This document shows positions 1 through 4,711 of a DNA stretch of 5,777 bases, one piece after another. This DNA comes from an uncultured Lachnospiraceae bacterium (lineage in GTDB: Bacteria > Bacillota_A > Clostridia > TANB77 > CAG-508): assembly GCA_947165105.1 (NCBI GenBank), contig CAMUZC010000092.1:1-5777 (forward strand), in the 5' to 3' direction. The notes beneath the pieces were generated by a model. It ran no database searches. It was not told the origin of the DNA and saw nothing but the letters and a program-made list of their open reading frames with translations. Positions within the stretch are counted from its first letter, which is position 1. Each line of letters opens with the position of its first letter. A program made the translations under genes and the position numbers.

Positions 1-1145
1 TACAAGCGGCAATTGTAGGTGTATCTAGTAGTACAAATTATAAATTCTATGATGGAGTTATAAAAGCTAAGAATAGTCCTATAGAAGATGAAACAAAAAT
101 AGCTGAAATAGAAGATGGATATGATTTTGCACAGTCAGAAGAAACAATAAACGGGGAAACATATAAAATTACATATTTAGCAGAAACAAATACTGTAACA
201 TTTGATGCAAACGATGGAACTGTAAGTCCAAGCACCAAAAAAGTAGAATCAGGAACAGCTTTAGGAATGACTCCAGTACCAACAAGAACAGGATATGCAT
301 TTGAAGGATGGTTTACATCGCTAAATGGTGGCGAAAAAGTAACAAAAGATACAATAATTACTGGTGATGTGACATATTTTGCACATTGGACAACTGTAAT
401 GACAGCTGAAATAAACGGAAGACAATATATATCTTTGCAAGCAGCTGTTAATGCTGTTCCACAAGATAATACAGAGACAACTATAACGTTGTTAAATAAT
501 ACAATAGAAGCCATTACAGTAAAACAAAATCAAAATATAAAATTTGATATACAAAACTATACAATAAGTAATAAAGGCAATGCTGCAGTAATTGAGAATA
601 ATGGAACAATAGAGATTGTATCTGGAAATATTACATCAAATGCAGATACAGCAGCTATCAATAATAATAGGACTGGAAAATTAATAGTCAGCGGTGGAAG
701 CATAGTTGCAACTGGAACTAGACAAGCAATCTATAATAATGCTGGAGGTAGAGTAGAGATAACAGGTACTGCATATCTATGTTCTTCAGCAATAGGCGTT
801 CCAAACGGAACAACTCTAGACAGGGCAACGGTACACAATTTAGCTAATGGAACTGTAATTATAACTGGAGGAACAATAATTGGTAAAAAACAACATGCAG
901 TATCAAATGCAGGAACATTAACAATAGGAACAAAAGATGGAAATATAAATACATCTTCACCTGTACTAATTGGTGAAACAATAGGTGTTGAGAGTACTAA
1001 GAATTTCTACTATTATGATGGAATTATAAAAGCTAGAACGACAGCTATTTCTGGTACAATAACAGAACAAGAGCAAAATTCAACAATAGTAAATAGTACA
1101 GAAGTAATTGACGGAAAAAATTATGTAACAGTAAATTTACAATAA
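1..1145 (+). CDS. Large modular surface/secreted protein, 3' part (InlB B-repeat plus beta-helix-like region)
   Basis: The reading frame is open from the left edge (first full codon at position 3) to TAA at 1143-1145, so only the last 380 residues are visible. The ATG at 267 lies inside a B-repeat, has no ribosome binding site and is not the start. Visible residues 1-62 are the tail of one module. Residues 63-129 are a Listeria-Bacteroides/InlB B-repeat (TFDANDG near the start, PTRTGYAFEGW in the middle, AHW at the end). Residues 134-320 start with a SLQAAVNAVP...TITLLNN strand pattern and then run as short Gly/Asn/Thr-rich turns (GTIEIVSG, GKLIVSGGSI, GTVIITGGTI, GTLTIG), typical of a right-handed beta-helix. 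Residues 326-380 repeat the tail module. Such proteins usually sit on the cell surface and bind host or polysaccharide ligands, but ligand and role here are unknown. No LPXTG motif, membrane helix or cell-wall-binding domain follows the last repeat. Any anchor must be N-terminal, outside the window. Confidence 0.85.
   Translation, partial: QAAIVGVSSSTNYKFYDGVIKAKNSPIEDETKIAEIEDGYDFAQSEETINGETYKITYLAETNTVTFDANDGTVSPSTKKVESGTALGMTPVPTRTGYAFEGWFTSLNGGEKVTKDTIITGDVTYFAHWTTVMTAEINGRQYISLQAAVNAVPQDNTETTITLLNNTIEAITVKQNQNIKFDIQNYTISNKGNAAVIENNGTIEIVSGNITSNADTAAINNNRTGKLIVSGGSIVATGTRQAIYNNAGGRVEITGTAYLCSSAIGVPNGTTLDRATVHNLANGTVIITGGTIIGKKQHAVSNAGTLTIGTKDGNINTSSPVLIGETIGVESTKNFYYYDGIIKARTTAISGTITEQEQNSTIVNSTEVIDGKNYVTVNLQ
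12..71 (+). repeat. Surface-protein tail module, copy 1
   Basis: This stretch encodes IVGVSSSTNYKFYDGVIKAK. It aligns without gaps to the segment at 978-1037, sharing the GV, the N-aromatic pair and the YDG-[VI]-IKA core. The similarity is also visible in DNA (TATGATGGA, then TTATAAAAGCTA). The likeness continues more loosely to about 179, with a conserved S-x-E-x-I-x-G-x-x-Y pattern. In this copy the chain then runs on into the B-repeat. Confidence 0.75.
189..389 (+). other. InlB B-repeat / Listeria-Bacteroides repeat domain (within the surface protein)
   Basis: About 67 residues with the family hallmarks: a first strand NTVTFDANDG, a Lys/Val-rich middle with a Gly-Thr turn, P-T-R-x-GY-x-FEGW, and a last strand ending in TYFAHW. 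This is a beta-grasp-like domain found in tandem or as linkers in surface proteins of Firmicutes and Bacteroidetes. Only one copy is in view. Confidence 0.85.
978..1037 (+). repeat. Surface-protein tail module, copy 2 (last)
   Basis: This stretch encodes TIGVESTKNFYYYDGIIKAR, the second copy of the segment at 12-71, exactly 966 nt (322 codons) downstream and in the same frame. It is followed by S-T-E-V-I-D-G-K-N-Y and then the stop codon. In copy 1 the equivalent point leads into a B-repeat. The protein therefore ends at a module boundary. Confidence 0.75.
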
Positions 1146-1150
1146 ACTAA

Positions 1151-1186
1151 AAGGCGAAGACAAAAATCTTCGTCTTTATTTTTTTT
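1151..1186 (+). terminator. Intrinsic terminator of the surface-protein gene
   Basis: The arm AAGGCGAAGA (1151-1160) pairs with TCTTCGTCTT (1167-1176), giving a 10-bp stem with one G-T wobble and a 6-nt loop. It is followed by TATTTTTTTT. It begins 5 nt after the stop codon, so it closes this gene and separates it from the next. Confidence 0.9.
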
Positions 1187-1234
1187 AAAAGGATGTCGGT
1201 GTCAAAAATAGTCGATATTTTTTTTGATGATTTA

Positions 1235-1263
1235 TTGAATGAAAATAAAAAGAATGGTATATT
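1235..1263 (+). promoter_or_regulatory. Sigma-A-type promoter for the amine dehydrogenase gene
   Basis: TTGAAT (1235-1240), a 17-nt spacer, then TATATT (1258-1263). The -35 matches 4 of 6 and the -10 matches 5 of 6 consensus bases. Transcription would start near 1270, leaving a leader of about 70 nt in which I see no riboswitch-like structure. The region 1187-1234 between terminator and promoter holds nothing recognisable. Confidence 0.6.
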
Positions 1264-1326
1264 TTAGAAAGCAATAACTAAAAAACATCAGGAATAAAAA
1301 TAAAAAAATGTAAAATAATACAAATG

Positions 1327-1332
1327 AGGAGG
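1327..1332 (+). promoter_or_regulatory. Ribosome binding site that fixes the start at ATG 1340
   Basis: AGGAGG lies 7 nt before ATG 1340 but only 1 nt before the in-frame GTG at 1334. Normal spacing therefore supports ATG 1340 and argues against GTG 1334, which would add only two residues. Confidence 0.8.
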
Positions 1333-1339
1333 AGTGAAA

Positions 1340-2416
1340 ATGGAAAGAAAAGTAAAAGTGGCACAATTTGGAACAGGCAAAATGTCTGTCTATACAATGA
1401 GATATGTATATGAAAAAGGAGCGGAAATAGTATCAGCATTTGATATTAACCCAAATGTTATTGGTAAAGATATTGGAGAAATAATAGGTTCTGAAAATAA
1501 AGGTGTTCAAGTTTCTTCGGTAGAAAATGCAAGAGAAGTACTATTAGAAAATAAACCGGATATAGCAATTATTACAACAATGAGTTTAATAAAGGATGTT
1601 GAAGAAGCATTAACAGTATGCGCAGAACTTGGAATAAATGCAATTACAACATGCGAAGAAGCATTTTTCCCTGCAAATTCTAACCCTGGAATTACAAATA
1701 AATTAGATGAGATTGCTAGAAGAACAAATTGTACAATTACAGGAAGCGGATACCAAGACATTTATTGGGGACAATTAATTTCTTCAATAGCAGGATCAAC
1801 ACAAAAAATTACTAAGATAAAAGGTAGTTCAAGCTACAACGTTGAAGATTATGGAATTGCCTTAGCTAAGGCTCATGGAGCAGGACTTACTTTAGAAGAA
1901 TTTGATAAAGAGGTTGCATCAGTAGATAGAATTTCTGATGAACAAAGACAAGAAATAATTGAAAAAGGTGATTATCTTCCATCATATATGTGGAATGTTA
2001 ATGGATGGCTTGCAGAAAAATTAGGACTTCATGTTACATCTCAAAGACAAAAATGTGTGCCACAAACTTATGAAAAAGATTTAGAATCATCAACTTTAGG
2101 AATGACTGTAAAAGCTGGAGATGCAACAGGAATGAGTGCTGTTGTTACAACAGAAACTGAGGAAGGTATAGTAATTGAAAGTGAATGTATTGGAAAAGTA
2201 TATGCTCCAGAGGAGTTTGATAAAAATGAATGGACAGTTTATGGTGAACCAGATACAACAATAGTTGTTGAAAGACCTGCAACTGTGGAACTTACTTGTG
2301 CTAGTATAGTTAATAGGATTCCTGATGTTATTAATGCTAAACCTGGTTATGTGCCTACTGCGGATATGGGGGAATTAAGATTTAAAGTTAATAGTTTGAA
2401 TGAGTATGTTTATTAA
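1340..2416 (+). CDS. NAD(P)-dependent native amine dehydrogenase / 2,4-diaminopentanoate dehydrogenase-like protein
   Basis: A 358-residue oxidoreductase with a dihydrodipicolinate-reductase-type layout. An N-terminal Rossmann domain carries the nucleotide loop F-G-T-G-K-M (about residues 9-14) after a first beta strand KVKVAQ, and a strand ending in an acidic residue (SAFDIN, about 32-37). A mixed alpha/beta C-terminal domain follows from about residue 150. The segment ITTCEEAFFP (about 102-111) holds the Glu pair at the position of the catalytic Glu of native amine dehydrogenases. Known members reversibly deaminate short-chain amines or, in amino-acid-fermenting clostridia, 2,4-diaminopentanoate in oxidative ornithine breakdown. 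Length and domain order fit that family. No ornithine racemase, aminomutase or thiolase gene (orr, oraSE, ortAB) is in view, so the true substrate is open. It has its own promoter and no co-directional partner within 200 nt. It could also be annotated simply as a dihydrodipicolinate reductase-like protein, but DapB itself is shorter. Confidence 0.75.
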   Translation: MERKVKVAQFGTGKMSVYTMRYVYEKGAEIVSAFDINPNVIGKDIGEIIGSENKGVQVSSVENAREVLLENKPDIAIITTMSLIKDVEEALTVCAELGINAITTCEEAFFPANSNPGITNKLDEIARRTNCTITGSGYQDIYWGQLISSIAGSTQKITKIKGSSSYNVEDYGIALAKAHGAGLTLEEFDKEVASVDRISDEQRQEIIEKGDYLPSYMWNVNGWLAEKLGLHVTSQRQKCVPQTYEKDLESSTLGMTVKAGDATGMSAVVTTETEEGIVIESECIGKVYAPEEFDKNEWTVYGEPDTTIVVERPATVELTCASIVNRIPDVINAKPGYVPTADMGELRFKVNSLNEYVY

Positions 2417-2425
2417 TTTAAAATT

Positions 2426-2443
2426 AGGGACGGGTCCTTTTTT
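2426..2443 (+). terminator. Weak hairpin with T-tract after the amine dehydrogenase gene
   Basis: AGGGA (2426-2430) can pair with TCCTT (2435-2439) around a CGGG loop, and a run of T reaches 2443. The stem is short and includes a G-T pair, so termination may be weak. The GC-rich patch stands out in an AT-rich intergenic stretch and may be a remnant of a small dispersed repeat. Confidence 0.4.
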
Positions 2444-2482
2444 CAAATTTTGAAATATTGATATAAATGTAAAATATAAAAC

Positions 2483-2531
2483 GAAGCAAGAACTAAATTT
2501 CGAATATGAAAGGAGGTTCTTGTCTCTTTTT
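2483..2531 (+). terminator. Long hairpin followed by T-tract, likely terminator
   Basis: GAAGCAAGAAC (2483-2493) pairs with GTTCTTGTCTC (2516-2526), giving 11 positions with one mismatch and one wobble. Inside, TTTC (2498-2501) pairs with GAAA (2508-2511) around GAATAT, leaving a symmetric 4 x 4 internal loop. TTTTT follows at 2527-2531. It lies about 66 nt after the dehydrogenase stop and upstream of the next promoter, so it probably backs up the weak hairpin before it. The downstream side of the structure includes AAGGAGG (2510-2516), a perfect anti-rRNA match with no usable gene behind it. Confidence 0.55.
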
Positions 2532-2592
2532 ATTGGTAATAAATAGCAGAAACAAAGTATATACTGCAGTTAATACAGAAATGCTTAATATA

Positions 2593-2621
2593 TTTACATT
2601 CATTTGTATATTTGTTATAAT
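2593..2621 (+). promoter_or_regulatory. Near-consensus sigma-A promoter for the DUF523-YjbR pair
   Basis: TTTACA (2593-2598), a 17-nt spacer, then TATAAT (2616-2621), a perfect -10. The predicted transcription start is about 2628, so the in-frame ATG at 2629 would be at the very 5' end of the mRNA without a ribosome binding site. This is evidence for the later start at 2656. Confidence 0.75.
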
Positions 2622-2641
2622 TCAATAAATGATAAAAAGAA

Positions 2642-2647
2642 AGAGGA
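2642..2647 (+). promoter_or_regulatory. Ribosome binding site that fixes the start at ATG 2656
   Basis: AGAGGA lies 8 nt before ATG 2656, the start that yields the usual N-terminus of this family (MILVSACL). The upstream in-frame ATG at 2629 would add nine basic residues and has no ribosome binding site. Confidence 0.75.
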
Positions 2648-2655
2648 AAAGTCAA

Positions 2656-3090
2656 ATGATACTAGTAAGTGCGTGTTTAGTTGGAATAAATTGTAAATAT
2701 AGTGGAGGAAACAATTACAACCAGAAGATTTTTAATCTAGTAAAAGAAGGAAAAGCAATACCAATATGTCCAGAGCAGTTGGGAGGATTAAAAACACCAA
2801 GAAAGCCAGCTGAGATAAAAAATATTGATGGAAAAAGATATGTAATTAATAATGAAGGTGAAGATGTTACAGAAAACTTTGAAAGAGGTGCAATAGAGGT
2901 ATTAAATTTAGCTCAAAACTTAAATATAAAAACAGCTATACTTCAACCAAGAAGCCCATCGTGTGGTGTTAATAAAATCTATAGTGGTAATTTTGACGAT
3001 AAATTGACTGATGGAAACGGGATACTAGCGGAATTATTAATACAAAATGGAGTTAAAGTGTTTACTCCTGAAGAATATTTTGAAGATTAA
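2656..3090 (+). CDS. DUF523 family protein, TudS-type thio-nucleobase desulfidase candidate
   Basis: A 144-residue protein matching DUF523 over its whole length. It has SACLVGINC at the start, Y-S-G-G after it, PICPEQLGG (36-44), TPRKPAEI (47-54), a V-I-N-x-x-G-E-D-V-T segment (63-72), and RSPSCG (99-104). Cys7, Cys38 and Cys103 sit at the three places that bind a [4Fe-4S] cluster in characterised TudS proteins; Cys13 is an extra cysteine. Glu40 (in CPE) and Ser100 (in SPSC) occupy positions thought to take part in catalysis. TudS members remove sulfur from 2-thiouracil to give uracil, and related DUF523 proteins may act on other thiolated bases. The protein is soluble, with no signal peptide or membrane segment. 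MmcQ/YjbR follows 47 nt later with no obvious terminator between, so the two are probably cotranscribed. Family assignment is firm; the substrate is inferred. Confidence 0.85.
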   Translation: MILVSACLVGINCKYSGGNNYNQKIFNLVKEGKAIPICPEQLGGLKTPRKPAEIKNIDGKRYVINNEGEDVTENFERGAIEVLNLAQNLNIKTAILQPRSPSCGVNKIYSGNFDDKLTDGNGILAELLIQNGVKVFTPEEYFED

Positions 3091-3137
3091 TATTTGATTA
3101 AAGTGATCTAAAACTGATAGAAAATAGGAGGTAATCT

Positions 3138-3497
3138 ATGCTAAGACACGAAATAGAAAAATATATACACAAAAAATATGATGCATTACAAGAATACCCA
3201 TGGGCAGATGCACCAAGTTATACGACATTTAAACATAAAGATAACTTGAAATGGTTTGCACTAATAATGGATGTTCCATATGAAAGATTGAAAATAGAAA
3301 AAGAAGGAATTGTAGATGTAATAAATTTGAAAAATATTCCTGAAATGATAGGAGGATTTAGAAAAGAAGAAGGAATTTTGCCTGCTTATCATATGAACAA
3401 GGAGCATTGGATATCAGTTTTATTAGACGGAACAGTTGAAAAAGAAGAGATTTTTAATTTGATTGATATTAGTTATGAATTAACTATGAAGAAATAG
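3138..3497 (+). CDS. MmcQ/YjbR family protein
   Basis: A 119-residue protein with the near-invariant family signatures: KWFALIMDVP (38-47), VDVINLK (59-65), EGILPAYHMNKEHWISV (78-94) and LLDGTV (95-100), ending in an acidic helix with I-S-Y-E-L-T. The length is typical for the family. YjbR proteins have a small CyaY-like alpha/beta fold proposed to bind DNA, but their cellular role is not established. The start is supported by AGGAGG at 3126-3131 with a 6-nt spacer. The gene follows the DUF523 gene by 47 nt and probably shares its promoter. The next unit has its own promoter beginning 18 nt after this stop codon, and I see no clear hairpin terminator between. The family call is secure. Confidence 0.9.
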   Translation: MLRHEIEKYIHKKYDALQEYPWADAPSYTTFKHKDNLKWFALIMDVPYERLKIEKEGIVDVINLKNIPEMIGGFRKEEGILPAYHMNKEHWISVLLDGTVEKEEIFNLIDISYELTMKK

Positions 3498-3514
3498 TTT
3501 TTAAAATGTTTCAG

Positions 3515-3543
3515 TTGAAATAATAAAATCTTTATTATATAAT
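3515..3543 (+). promoter_or_regulatory. Near-consensus promoter in front of the broken peroxidase gene
   Basis: TTGAAA (3515-3520), a 17-nt spacer, then TATAAT (3538-3543). The -35 matches 5 of 6 bases and the -10 is perfect. The promoter is better preserved than the gene it serves, which suggests recent gene loss. It may also feed the downstream alkylation-repair and guaD genes by read-through. Confidence 0.75.
3520..3538. promoter_or_regulatory. Inverted repeat filling the promoter spacer, possible operator
   Basis: ATAATAAA (3520-3527) and TTTATTAT (3531-3538) are perfect inverted copies around ATC, occupying the space between -35 and -10 and touching both boxes. The position suits a repressor site. 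Peroxidase genes in Firmicutes are often under PerR, whose boxes are AT-rich palindromes of similar size, but this sequence is not a good match to the Bacillus subtilis PerR consensus as I recall it. AT-rich palindromes also arise by chance here. Confidence 0.35.
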
Positions 3544-3569
3544 CCAAAAAAGATATGAGGAGGTATTAT

Positions 3570-3874
3570 ATGTCAATTTACGATTATTCAGTAAAAAAAG
3601 AAATGGAGAAGAGGTTTCTATTTCACAATTTAAAGGAATGGTTTTACTAATTGTAAACACTGCAACAGGATGTGGATTTACACCATAATATGAAGGACTT
3701 GAAAATTTATACAAAAAGTTTCATGAGCAAGGTTTAGAAATTTTAGATTTTCCATGTAATCAATTTGGAAATCAAGCCCCAGGTAATGATAATGAAATAC
3801 ACGAATTTTGTACTTTAAAATATAATACAAGCTTTGACCAATTTGCAAAAATAGATGTAAATGGCGAAAATTAA
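3570..3874 (+). pseudogene. Glutathione/thiol peroxidase (BsaA-like), frameshifted, nonsense-mutated and truncated
   Basis: ATG 3570 follows AGGAGG (3558-3563) with normal spacing and encodes [11 protein letters not shown], the usual N-terminus of Cys-type glutathione peroxidases. One base is missing near the A-rich stretch 3594-3603. The family sequence then resumes in another frame from 3602: [27 protein letters not shown], a TAA stop at 3686-3688 where the family has Gln, then YEGLENLYKKF, FPCNQFGNQ-x-PG, EIHEFC and FAKIDVNGEN, ending at TAA 3872-3874. The peroxidatic Cys (3671-3673) and the FPCNQF Cys (3755-3757) survive. The C-terminal third, including the WNF segment with the catalytic Trp and Asn, is gone. 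Intact members have about 160-180 residues and reduce peroxides with thioredoxin or glutathione. Also unusual are Ala for Glu in NQ-x-PG and Asp for Gly before FPCN. Three independent lesions make one sequencing error an unlikely explanation. Confidence 0.9.
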
Positions 3875-3883
3875 TGTTAACAG

Positions 3884-3913
3884 TTGAAAGGTTACATATC
3901 TTTATGATATTAT
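3884..3913 (+). promoter_or_regulatory. Possible promoter for the alkylation-repair and guaD genes
   Basis: TTGAAA (3884-3889), an 18-nt spacer, then TATTAT (3908-3913). It lies just after the pseudogene remnant and 37 nt before the next start. It is moderate in quality, and the genes may instead be read from the promoter at 3515. Confidence 0.4.
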
Positions 3914-3950
3914 TGAAACGAGAAAATAGTAGTTTGAAGGTGAGAATAAA

Positions 3951-4697
3951 ATGAAAAAAGATACAAAAATAACAAACACAAATATAATCCAACCAACGAA
4001 ATGGAGTACCAAAACATATCAATCTTTTCTACAATACTTAATAACTCAAAAAGATGAAAAATACAGAGAATTCCATAGTTCATTAGTATTAAATTCAAAG
4101 TATGAAATGATAGGAATTAGAGTTCCAATTATGAGAAAAATAGCAAAAGAAATTGCAAAAACAAATATAGAAGAATTTTTGAAATATGCAGAGAACAACT
4201 ATTATGAAGAAATAATGATACAAGGTTTAGTAATTTCACATATAAAAGATGAAGAATTATTTAACAAATATTTCAAAGAATATATAAACAAAATAGATAA
4301 CTGGGCATTATGCGATACTTTTTGTAGCGCAATAAAAATAGTGGAAAAACATGAAGATAAATACTACAGAGAAGCGGTAAGGATGTCATTAAATAAAAAA
4401 GAATTTATATCACGAATAGGGCTTGTAATGATATTAGACCATTTTATAAACAAAAAGAATTTAGAAAATATATTTGACACATTGAATGAAATAGAAAGTG
4501 ATAAATTCTACATAAATATGGCTGAAGCTTGGCTTTTATGCGAAATGTATATTAAGTTTCCAAAAGAAACAAAAACATTTATACAAAAAAACAATCTAAA
4601 CAAATTTACTCATAATAAAGCTATCAGCAAAATACATGATTCCTACAGAGTAAGCAAAGAAGAAAAAGAATATTTAAACACTTTAAGAAAAAAATAA
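3951..4697 (+). CDS. DNA alkylation repair protein (AlkD-like HEAT-repeat glycosylase)
   Basis: A 248-residue, all-helical, Lys-rich protein of the AlkD/AlkC-like superfamily. It has a first helix pair around YQSFLQYL, the family segment IGIRVPIMRKIAKEI (54-68), then repeated helix hairpins. In Bacillus cereus AlkD, two Trp, an Asp and an Arg line the DNA-binding groove. Here NWALCD gives Trp118 and Asp122, FISRIGLVMI gives Arg155, and AEAWLLCEMY gives Trp194, so all four are kept. AlkD excises N3- and N7-alkylated purines from DNA without flipping the base into a pocket. Members are usually about 220-240 residues; the extra length is a polar N-terminal tail of about 18 residues (TKITNTNIIQPTKW). 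The start is supported by AAGGTGAG at 3937-3944. guaD begins 14 nt downstream, so the two form an operon. Family assignment is firm; glycosylase activity is inferred from the conserved residues. Confidence 0.85.
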   Translation: MKKDTKITNTNIIQPTKWSTKTYQSFLQYLITQKDEKYREFHSSLVLNSKYEMIGIRVPIMRKIAKEIAKTNIEEFLKYAENNYYEEIMIQGLVISHIKDEELFNKYFKEYINKIDNWALCDTFCSAIKIVEKHEDKYYREAVRMSLNKKEFISRIGLVMILDHFINKKNLENIFDTLNEIESDKFYINMAEAWLLCEMYIKFPKETKTFIQKNNLNKFTHNKAISKIHDSYRVSKEEKEYLNTLRKK

Positions 4698-4711
4698 AAA
4701 GAGAGGAAGGT

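Noticed and set aside
47..514. Long reverse-strand open frame opposite the surface-protein gene
   Set aside because: The + strand frame here is an unmistakable B-repeat and tail module. The reverse frame is Ser/Val-rich filler caused by the biased codons of that gene.
1191..1234. Possible regulatory RNA or Spo0A-like box (GTCG-containing stretch) before the amine dehydrogenase promoter
   Set aside because: No convincing stem and no good match to a known box. The long T-run is ordinary for this AT-rich spacer.
2510..2546. AAGGAGG followed by a TTG codon as a possible short leader peptide
   Set aside because: The spacing to TTG is only 3 nt, the peptide would be nine residues without any regulatory codon pattern, and the motif sits in a stable stem.
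2506..2628. 40-codon reading frame (MKGGSCLFLLV...) between the hairpin and the DUF523 promoter
   Set aside because: It has no ribosome binding site, starts inside the likely terminator hairpin and runs across the -35 and -10 boxes of the next promoter. The hydrophobic look is expected from T-rich DNA.
3091..3137. Separate promoter for the YjbR gene
   Set aside because: TTGATT at 3094 has no -10 at proper distance, and the 47-nt gap without terminator fits cotranscription with the DUF523 gene.
3671..3688. Selenocysteine or stop-codon recoding in the peroxidase gene
   Set aside because: The peroxidatic position is an ordinary TGT Cys codon, the in-frame stop is TAA at a Gln position, and a separate frameshift and truncation also break the gene.
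3678..4098. Reverse-strand open frames over the peroxidase relic and the start of the alkylation-repair gene
   Set aside because: They are Phe/Leu/Ile-rich translations of the complement of A-rich coding DNA, have no ribosome binding site and match no family. The + strand shows clear homology.
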